DNA from: an uncultured Alphaproteobacteria bacterium | Lineage (GTDB): Bacteria > Pseudomonadota > Alphaproteobacteria > Thalassobaculales > Thalassobaculaceae | Direction of reading: 5' to 3' | DNA: 5,005 nt | Assembly (NCBI GenBank): GCA_938028645.1 | Contig: CALIMD010000005.1 | Coordinates: 1-5,005, forward strand | Shown here: piece after piece, positions 1 through 5,005 of the stretch | Position numbering within the stretch: the stretch's first letter is position 1 | Layout of the letters: every line of letters begins with the position of its first letter | Made by a program: the position numbers and the translations under genes | Notes under the pieces: generated by a model | Databases searched by the model: none | What the model was told of the DNA's origin: nothing | The model's input: the letters and a program-made list of their open reading frames with translations, nothing else

Positions 1-3000
1 GGGCCAAACGGCTGTGGTAAATCAAATCTTGTGGAAGCTCTCCGCTGGGTGATGGGAGAAACATCAGCCAAAAGAATGCGCGGTGGTGAGATGGATGATG
101 TCATATTTAATGGAACATCTGCGCGTTCGTCTCGTAATTTAGCTGAGGTTTCTCTGTTAGTTGAAAACCCAGATCTAAAAGCGCCGAGTGGGTTCAACGA
201 TTCTAAAGAATTGCACGTAACCAGAAGAATTGAGAGAACCAAGGGCTCCAATTATAAAGTGAATGGTAAAGATATAAGAAGCCGCGATGTGCAACTTTTG
301 TTTGCTGATGCTGGAACAGGAGCCCGATCAGCTGGGATTGTTAGTCAAGGCAGAATAGGTGCTTTAATAAATGCAAAACCCTCTGAGCGTCGGATAGTCA
401 TAGAAGAGGCTGCAAATATTAGAGGACTACATACAAGAAGGCATGAAGCAGAGTTAAGGTTGAAGGGCGCAGAAACTAACCTTGAACGTTTAGAGGACAT
501 CTTGACGTCGTTGCAATCGCAACTGAAAGGGTTGAAGCAACAGGCGAAGCAGGCCATGAGATATAGAACCATCAGTGACCAAATTAGAAAAGCAGAGTCA
601 ATTTTATTGTTCAGTCGCTGGCAATCTAACTTAACTGAAAAAGAGACGGCGGAAAAAATCGAGCTGCATGCAAGCGCCGCAGTGAATGACGCAACTGAGT
701 TAGCTGCCAGAGCATCAACAAAACGCGCCAATATAGCTGAGAAAATGCCGGCTCTCAGGACACAAGATGCAGAGGCGGCGTCTGTTGTTCAGACAATAAC
801 GATTGCATTAAACGAGCTCGATGGGGAAAGGAGCCGTATTGATCAAGCTAGGGCAGAAGCGGCAACAAGATTAGCTCAGATAAATGACGATATAGTAAGA
901 GAGGAAGCGCTTGAAAAAGAGTCTGAGGTAGCTGTATCAAACCTAATAGCTGAACAAGCATCTATAGAAAAAAGTTCTACTGAGGAAGAGGGGGCTCAAC
1001 AACAAGCAGCCTCGAGACTTGCTGAAATCAACCAAGACGCAGATTTATTAGAAAAAAAAGTTGCTCAAATAACCGAGAGTGTTGCACTAAATGAAGCAAG
1101 TCGCGCATCATTGGGCAGACAAATAGAATTGGCTGAGGCGAAAAAGGAACGATTATTTGTTCAAATTAACGACATCAAAAGTCAGAGAAAACAATTGGAT
1201 GAAAATGCCGGTAGCGCTGAACATGTTGAGCGATTAGAAAGTGCTTTGGAGAAAATTTCTCAAGCGGTTAATGAGTCGACTTCCAAGCTGAGTGTCATAG
1301 AGAATGATAAGGCGGAGTGTAGTAGATTAGTCGATGAAGCCTATCGCGTAGTTCAAGAGATTTCGTCAAAATTGACAAGACTAGAAGCCGAAACGGAATC
1401 ACTATCTGCAATGTTGTCCGCGGATATAGATAGGGATCAAACACCCATTGTCGATCTTATAGACGTGAATGAAGGCTACGAAAAAGCTCTTTCGACAGCT
1501 TTAGGCGATGATTTAACCGCTCCCATAAGAACGGGTGACTCAATAACAGGAAAAAGATTTTGGACGGACAATACGTCAAAACATAAAGGCTCTAAATTAC
1601 CTGAAGGCGTGCAAACGCTGGCAGATCAGGTTAAAGTGCCAGCGATCCTGAAAGACCGTATAAATCAGATCGGAATAGCTTATGACGCTGCGACAGCTAT
1701 GCGATTGCAGAAGGAATTAGTGCAAGGACAGTGTTTGACTACTGTTGATGGCGGACTTTGGCGCTGGGATGGCTATGTTACTGAACCGGGTATAGTGAGC
1801 TCGGCACAAATCCGTATTCAACAGCAAAACCGTGTAAAAGAAATAGAAAGAAATACTGAGATACTAACAGTGGAACAAATAAATGCATCGGATAAACTTA
1901 CAAAATTAAGAGAGCGACTGGACGAACTTGATGCGCAAGAAAAAAATGAAAGGATAAATTACAAGAATGCTTATGAAGAACTGGATGCAGCACGCCAACG
2001 TTTAAGTGCGGCTGTGCAAGAGCAGTCGGATTGGAATAATAACGTCAGCCGTCTTGATGAAACAATTAAGCAACTTACGATGGAGGGACAAGAAGCAGAA
2101 AAACAAAAGGCGACTGCGGGAAAAGATATGGAATCTTTGGATGATATAGAAGATCTCAGAGCAGAAAATGCGGCAAATAGAGAAAAGTTATCATTGCAAC
2201 GTTCCAAGTTGGTTGATGCCAGAGCGGCTTATGACGAAATAGTTAGGTTATCAAGAGATAGGGCTAGACGACTAGAAGCTATAAGCATTGAACATAAAAC
2301 CTGGCTAGAGCGGTCAGTGCAGGCAAAAATAAGAATAGAAAAACTGGAAAGCAGGAAGGGCTTTGAACAATCAGAGATTGATCGATTGGAACAGCGGCCG
2401 CAAGAAATAGTGGCTCAAAGAAATGATTTAATGGACCGTGCTCAGGTAGCTGAAGCTTCAAGAAGAGAAGTTGCTGATTTATTAGCCGCATCCGAAGTCG
2501 AACTCAATGATGCCGATAAGATGTCCAGGCAAGCGGATCGGGATTTAGCGGAGAGGCGTGAAGAGCGTATAAGAACAGAAGCTGCGTTAGAACAGGTAAA
2601 TCACTCTCTAAAAATAATAAAGGACCGTATTGAGGAACGACTGGAATGTCTTCCAGAACAAATTCTTGAGAAAGCAGGAATAGAGCATTCAGAGGAATTG
2701 CCCGATTTAACGACTACCGAGGCCCGTTTAGAACGCCTCACACGGGAACGAGAGAGGATTGGACCCGTCAATTTACGAGCAGAGATTGAAATGGAGGAGT
2801 TAGATAAGCAATTAACGACGATGGAAAAAGAGAGAGATGATTTAACAGGTGCAATTTCTCGTCTTCGCAGAGCCATATCGTCTTTGAATAAAGAAGGCAG
2901 AGATCGACTGCTTAAGGCGTTTGATACGGTGAATAACCATTTTAAAGAATTGTTTGTGCGACTATTTGGCGGAGGTACGGCCCATCTAACGTTAGTTGAA

Positions 3001-3384
3001 GCCGATGACCCTTTGGATGCAGGGGTTGAAATCATGACCAGTCCTCCCGGGAAAAAGCTTCAATCTATGTCCTTGTTATCTGGTGGGGAACAAGCGCTGA
3101 CTGCATTGGCATTAGTATTTGCAGCCTTTCTAACAAACCCATCCCCAATTTGTGTGTTAGATGAGGTGGATGCGCCATTGGATGATACTAATGTGGATAG
3201 ATTTTGTTCTTTATTGACTGATATTTGCCAAACAACTCAAACAAGGTTTTTAATCATAACACATCATCGACTAACGATGGCTCGAATGGATAGGTTATAC
3301 GGTGTAACGATGGCTGAGCAGGGTATTAGCCAACTAGTTTCTGTAAATCTAGAAGGAGCTGAAGAACTGAGGGATGTAGTTTGA
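1..3384 (+). CDS. smc: Chromosome segregation ATPase SMC (5' partial)
   Basis: SMC is the ATPase of the SMC-ScpA-ScpB complex, which extrudes loops and helps segregate the chromosome. The reading frame is open from base 1, so the gene starts upstream. It begins in the window at Walker A, GPNGCGKSN (residues 1-9 counted from base 1, Lys7 catalytic). Aligned to B. subtilis SMC from memory, about 30 residues are missing, giving a full protein of about 1,157 aa, normal for the family. Order of parts: N-terminal head with putative arginine finger Arg27 (RMRGG) and Q-loop Gln116 (SQGRI); coiled coil about 145-475; hinge about 481-600, ending in the GLWRWDGY stretch; returning coiled coil about 605-915; C-terminal head from GPVNLRAE (residue 921), with signature LSGGE (1026-1030), Walker B ICVLDE (Asp1054, catalytic Glu1055), and switch histidine in ITHH (1088-1089). 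No frameshift or internal stop is seen. Oddities are Ser115 and Asn139 at positions that are usually Gly. The family call is firm; an unrelated coiled-coil ATPase such as RecN is excluded by the hinge and the length. Confidence 0.97.
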   Translation, partial: GPNGCGKSNLVEALRWVMGETSAKRMRGGEMDDVIFNGTSARSSRNLAEVSLLVENPDLKAPSGFNDSKELHVTRRIERTKGSNYKVNGKDIRSRDVQLLFADAGTGARSAGIVSQGRIGALINAKPSERRIVIEEAANIRGLHTRRHEAELRLKGAETNLERLEDILTSLQSQLKGLKQQAKQAMRYRTISDQIRKAESILLFSRWQSNLTEKETAEKIELHASAAVNDATELAARASTKRANIAEKMPALRTQDAEAASVVQTITIALNELDGERSRIDQARAEAATRLAQINDDIVREEALEKESEVAVSNLIAEQASIEKSSTEEEGAQQQAASRLAEINQDADLLEKKVAQITESVALNEASRASLGRQIELAEAKKERLFVQINDIKSQRKQLDENAGSAEHVERLESALEKISQAVNESTSKLSVIENDKAECSRLVDEAYRVVQEISSKLTRLEAETESLSAMLSADIDRDQTPIVDLIDVNEGYEKALSTALGDDLTAPIRTGDSITGKRFWTDNTSKHKGSKLPEGVQTLADQVKVPAILKDRINQIGIAYDAATAMRLQKELVQGQCLTTVDGGLWRWDGYVTEPGIVSSAQIRIQQQNRVKEIERNTEILTVEQINASDKLTKLRERLDELDAQEKNERINYKNAYEELDAARQRLSAAVQEQSDWNNNVSRLDETIKQLTMEGQEAEKQKATAGKDMESLDDIEDLRAENAANREKLSLQRSKLVDARAAYDEIVRLSRDRARRLEAISIEHKTWLERSVQAKIRIEKLESRKGFEQSEIDRLEQRPQEIVAQRNDLMDRAQVAEASRREVADLLAASEVELNDADKMSRQADRDLAERREERIRTEAALEQVNHSLKIIKDRIEERLECLPEQILEKAGIEHSEELPDLTTTEARLERLTRERERIGPVNLRAEIEMEELDKQLTTMEKERDDLTGAISRLRRAISSLNKEGRDRLLKAFDTVNNHFKELFVRLFGGGTAHLTLVEADDPLDAGVEIMTSPPGKKLQSMSLLSGGEQALTALALVFAAFLTNPSPICVLDEVDAPLDDTNVDRFCSLLTDICQTTQTRFLIITHHRLTMARMDRLYGVTMAEQGISQLVSVNLEGAEELRDVV

Positions 3385-3440
3385 TTATAAAGTCCTGAAA
3401 AACAATAGATTTATGACTGTAAATTAAGGGCTCTTCTTTC

Positions 3441-3470
3441 TTGACATGTTGTATGAGTTTTCCTTATGTT
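3441..3470 (+). promoter_or_regulatory. Candidate sigma-70-type promoter of the atp (Fo) operon
   Basis: A perfect -35 box TTGACA lies at 3441-3446, preceded by C as is common in alphaproteobacterial promoters (CTTGAC). A -10-like TATGTT lies at 3465-3470, 18 bases downstream, matching TATAAT at four of six positions. Transcription would start near 3476-3479, leaving about 60 bases of leader before atpI. The position, in the only gap between smc and the atp genes, suits a promoter driving atpI-atpB-atpE. No clear rho-independent terminator separates smc from it, so read-through from smc is also possible. The start site is inferred. Confidence 0.6.
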
Positions 3471-3487
3471 GGGCCAAAAGTAGACCA

Positions 3488-3538
3488 ATGAATTTATTGA
3501 TGATTGTTGTTTTTGATCTAAGGGATGCCGCGGGTTGA
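3488..3538 (+). CDS. Possible 16-codon leader peptide coupled to atpI
   Basis: An ATG at 3488 opens a short frame encoding MNLLMIVVFDLRDAAG. It ends at TGA 3536-3538, which directly abuts the ATG of atpI (TGAATG). Such an arrangement can let ribosomes finishing the leader re-initiate on the next gene. There is no clear Shine-Dalgarno before 3488, and the predicted transcript start is only about 10 bases upstream, so initiation would have to be near-leaderless or start at the second ATG (3500). A 16-codon frame can easily arise by chance, and the peptide matches nothing I recognise. Treat it as a candidate only. Confidence 0.22.
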   Translation: MNLLMIVVFDLRDAAG

Positions 3539-3898
3539 ATGCCGGATGAAAAAGAAGAAAAACCGGTTAAAATAGAGGAGTTGGACGAAAGAATTCGTTC
3601 AATGAGGAGGGATGTAAGTAACAATTCTGTGCACAAAACCAGAGGGGAGCTTCCGCCATCCCTTGCGGGAATCGCCGCAAGGGCAGGGGTAGAGCTGGTT
3701 GCAGGGGTTGCAGTCGGCACTGGTGTAGGATATGGGCTCGATCTATGGTTGAATTCATCTCCTTGGATGCTTATTGTCTGTTTTATTCTAGGAGCAGCCG
3801 CTGGAATGATGAATGTGTATAGAGCAGTTAACGGTATGGGGATGTCAGTTGGGTTTGGAAATACTCGTGCGAAGACAGACCTAAAACGGAAAGAGTGA
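3539..3898 (+). CDS. atpI: ATP synthase accessory protein AtpI
   Basis: AtpI is a small inner-membrane protein made from the first gene of many atp operons. In the family (ATPase_gene1, Ca2+/Mg2+ transporter-like) it is thought to help assemble the c-ring and has been linked to Mg2+ supply; it is not a structural subunit. The 119-aa protein has a charged N-terminal part with the segment LDERIRSMRRD (residues 15-25). Two glycine-rich membrane helices follow, about residues 51-71 (GVAVGTGVGYGLDLWL) and 76-97 (WMLIVCFILGAAAGMMNVYRAV), then a basic tail. The start is fixed by an in-frame TGA immediately upstream; the next in-frame Met is residue 22, inside the conserved N-terminal segment. The nearest ribosome-binding-like sequence, AAGGGA at 3520-3525, is 13 bases from the ATG, which is long, so initiation may be weak or coupled. 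atpB follows 18 bases after the stop. Confidence 0.88.
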   Translation: MPDEKEEKPVKIEELDERIRSMRRDVSNNSVHKTRGELPPSLAGIAARAGVELVAGVAVGTGVGYGLDLWLNSSPWMLIVCFILGAAAGMMNVYRAVNGMGMSVGFGNTRAKTDLKRKE

Positions 3899-3902
3899 TT
3901 AA

Positions 3903-3910
3903 AGAGAGGA
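3903..3910 (+). promoter_or_regulatory. Ribosome binding site that supports the GTG start of atpB
   Basis: AGAGAGGA lies six bases before the GTG at 3917. The same nine bases, AGAGAGGAA, recur before atpE at 4681-4689. No ATG exists in frame between the atpI stop and this GTG, so the site decides the start. Confidence 0.75.
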
Positions 3911-3916
3911 ATTGCG

Positions 3917-4639
3917 GTGGCTTCACCCGTTGAGCAGTTTAAATTAAAATCCCTTGTTCCATTCGAGTTGGGGGGAGTCGACTTATCGTACACGACCTCG
4001 TCGTTGTGGATGACAATTACGGTAGTCTCTGTCACGGCTTTTTTAACGTTGAGCATGCGCGGCGGAAGGTTGGTACCAGGGCGGTGGCAATCAATGGCGG
4101 AAATGTCCTACGAATTCATAGCAAATATGATACGAGAGAATGTTGGAGCGGAAGGTCGTAAATATTTCCCTTTTATATTCACATTGTTCATGTTTATTTT
4201 AGTAGGAAATTTGGTGGGTATGATCCCGTTTTCCTATACTTTTACGAGCCAGATTATCGTCACGTTCGCGATGGCAGCAACAATTTTCATAGGTGTGACT
4301 GTCATTGGATTGGTTCGTCATGGTTTGCACTTTTTCTCATTATTTGTTCCATCTGGAACTCCGTTAATTTTAGCGCCGCTGCTTATTCCTATCGAAGTGA
4401 TCTCATATTTTGTAAGGCCAGTTAGTCTCTCTGTTCGACTTTTTGCAAATATGATGGCCGGACACACTATGATGAAGGTTTTTGGCGGCTTCACGGTGTT
4501 GCTTGGTGTGCTGGGGGTTGCGCCAATTGTTCTGTTGGTAGCGCTTACCGGATTTGAGATAATGGTGGCGGTCCTTCAAGCATATGTATTTACTGTTTTG
4601 ACGTGCTTGTATTTAAACGATGCAATACATCTTCACTGA
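3917..4639 (+). CDS. atpB: ATP synthase Fo subunit a
   Basis: Subunit a is the membrane stator that holds the two proton half-channels against the rotating c-ring. The 240-aa protein is a full-length family member of normal size, with about five or six hydrophobic helices (about 28-48, 85-105, 112-134, 142-165, 163-195 and 198-235). The motif SLSVRLFANMMAGH carries the essential Arg174 (E. coli Arg210) and Asn178 (E. coli Asn214). His183 stands where E. coli has Glu219, and Glu214 where E. coli has His245. This swapped pair is the pattern known from mitochondria and their bacterial relatives. Gln221 matches E. coli Gln252. The GTG start gives MASPVEQFKLKSLVPFELGG, which resembles the usual alphaproteobacterial N-terminus, and it has a good ribosome binding site. 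The gene lies 18 bases after atpI and 58 bases before atpE, in one apparent operon. Everything expected of a working subunit is present. Confidence 0.97.
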   Translation: MASPVEQFKLKSLVPFELGGVDLSYTTSSLWMTITVVSVTAFLTLSMRGGRLVPGRWQSMAEMSYEFIANMIRENVGAEGRKYFPFIFTLFMFILVGNLVGMIPFSYTFTSQIIVTFAMAATIFIGVTVIGLVRHGLHFFSLFVPSGTPLILAPLLIPIEVISYFVRPVSLSVRLFANMMAGHTMMKVFGGFTVLLGVLGVAPIVLLVALTGFEIMVAVLQAYVFTVLTCLYLNDAIHLH

Positions 4640-4697
4640 AATATTGTTTTGAGAAAGATTTTTAAACATTTTTATCTATTAGAGAGGAAAATAAGAA
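4640..4697 (+). promoter_or_regulatory. A/U-rich leader of atpE with ribosome binding site
   Basis: The 58 bases between atpB and atpE contain only 11 G or C (about 19%), far below the flanking genes. They include two copies of ATTTTTA (4658-4664 and 4668-4674) and a Shine-Dalgarno AGAGAGGA (4681-4688), nine bases before the ATG. In E. coli a U-rich stretch before atpE is known to boost translation, so that c is made in excess of the other subunits. The composition here suggests the same role, which is inference. An in-frame TAA at 4692-4694 fixes the atpE start. Confidence 0.5.
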
Positions 4698-4922
4698 ATG
4701 GAATTAGAAGCTGCTAAGATGATTGGTGCCGGTCTTGCTGTTATAGCATTAGCTGGCGTTGGAGTTGGTATAGGTAACATTTTTTCGTCGCTTGTTTCGT
4801 CAATTGCGCGGAACCCTGCCGCGAGAGGAGAAGTTTTTGGTATAGGTATTCTTGGGTTTGCGCTAACAGAGGCAATTGCCCTTTTTGCTCTATTGGTATC
4901 GTTTCTTATTCTTTTTACCTAG
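4698..4922 (+). CDS. atpE: ATP synthase Fo subunit c
   Basis: Subunit c forms the membrane ring that turns as protons bind and leave, driving ATP synthesis in F1. The 74-aa protein is a typical two-helix hairpin. Helix 1 (about residues 8-32) has the glycine repeat GVGVGIG (20-26), used for tight helix packing. The polar loop ARNP (37-40) contacts the F1 foot. Helix 2 (about 46-72) carries the ion-binding carboxylate Glu58 in ALTEAIALFALL. The residues around Glu58 are hydrophobic and lack the Gln and Glu-Ser pattern of sodium-binding rings, so the coupling ion is most likely the proton. ATG 4698 is the only possible start because a TAA lies just upstream in frame. The length and the MELEAAKMIGAGLA opening fit alphaproteobacterial c subunits. 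Confidence 0.97.
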   Translation: MELEAAKMIGAGLAVIALAGVGVGIGNIFSSLVSSIARNPAARGEVFGIGILGFALTEAIALFALLVSFLILFT

Positions 4923-4956
4923 AAACCGGAGATGCTAGTTTGAATGACTAGTTTCT
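4921..4956 (+). repeat. Inverted repeat (possible mRNA hairpin) just after atpE
   Basis: AGAAAC (4921-4926) is complementary to GTTTCT (4951-4956). Inside it, CTAGT (4935-4939) pairs with ACTAG (4947-4951) around a seven-base loop. The two stems share G4951, so they could stack with one pair given up. The segment also contains CTAGTTT twice in direct orientation (4935-4941 and 4948-4954). No U-run follows, so it does not look like a terminator. It could stabilise the upstream message or be chance. Confidence 0.35.
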
Positions 4957-4990
4957 GATTGGTGCTTAACGGGTAGAATCGGACAGGCAA

Positions 4991-5005
4991 ATGACTGTGA
5001 AGAAC
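4991..5005 (+). CDS. Start of next Fo gene, probably subunit b' or b (3' partial)
   Basis: Only five codons are visible (MTVKN) before the window ends. ATG 4991 has a purine-rich GGACAGG at 4981-4987 just upstream, and an in-frame TAA at 4967-4969 rules out an earlier start in that frame. Of the other two frames, one meets a TGA at 4992 and the other, though open, offers no usual start codon. In alphaproteobacteria the gene after atpE is normally atpF' or atpF, encoding the peripheral-stalk b' or b subunit. The product assignment rests on gene order alone. Confidence 0.45.

Noticed and set aside
31..33. GTG at 31 as the start of smc
   Set aside because: The frame is open to base 1 and the ten preceding codons encode the Walker A motif, so the true start is upstream of the window.
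510..523. Inverted repeat GTTGC-AATC-GCAAC inside smc
   Set aside because: It is a five-base stem within a coding region, of a length expected by chance, with no supporting context.
2601..3035. A 144-codon open frame on the - strand inside smc
   Set aside because: It is antisense to the SMC C-terminal coiled coil and head, rich in Ser and Arg as expected from the reverse of coiled-coil codons, with no family match that I recognise.
3602..3614. AGGAGG followed by ATG inside atpI, as an internal start
   Set aside because: The ATG at 3612 is followed at once by TAA, and Met22 at 3602 would remove the conserved N-terminal part of AtpI.
3424..4056. A 210-codon open frame on the - strand across atpI and the start of atpB
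   Set aside because: It lies opposite two well-identified genes and the atp promoter, has no recognisable domain, and is low-complexity. It is a shadow frame.

Overview
The window suggests an alphaproteobacterium with a fairly A+T-rich genome (AGA, ATA and TTA codons are frequent). Four things point there: the alphaproteobacterial-type SMC, the N-terminus of ATP synthase subunit a (MASPVEQF), the His/Glu arrangement in subunit a that is shared with mitochondria, and an Fo-only atp operon beginning with atpI, with no F1 genes in view. No genus can be named from this sequence. A marine, low-GC lineage would fit but is a guess.

Layout, all on the + strand: (1) 1-3384, the smc gene, cut at its 5' end by the window edge exactly at the Walker A motif; (2) 3385-3538, a 154-base gap with a good -35/-10 promoter candidate and a 16-codon open frame whose stop codon abuts the next gene's ATG; (3) 3539-3898, atpI; (4) 3917-4639, atpB with a GTG start; (5) 4640-4697, a very A/U-rich leader; (6) 4698-4922, atpE; (7) 4923-4990, a spacer with a small inverted repeat; (8) 4991-5005, the first five codons of a probable next Fo gene (b' or b subunit).

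Two unrelated housekeeping functions sit side by side. SMC is the ATPase of the chromosome-organising SMC-ScpAB complex. The second unit encodes the membrane sector of the proton-driven ATP synthase: AtpI helps assembly, subunit a (AtpB) supplies the proton half-channels and the essential arginine, and subunit c (AtpE) forms the rotating ring carrying the proton-binding glutamate. The b-type stator subunit(s) should follow.

No new biological system is visible. The points worth a second look are small ones: the leader ORF that may be coupled to atpI, the U-rich atpE leader, the hairpin after atpE, and two uncommon residues in otherwise conserved SMC head motifs. All annotated genes look intact apart from those cut by the window edges.
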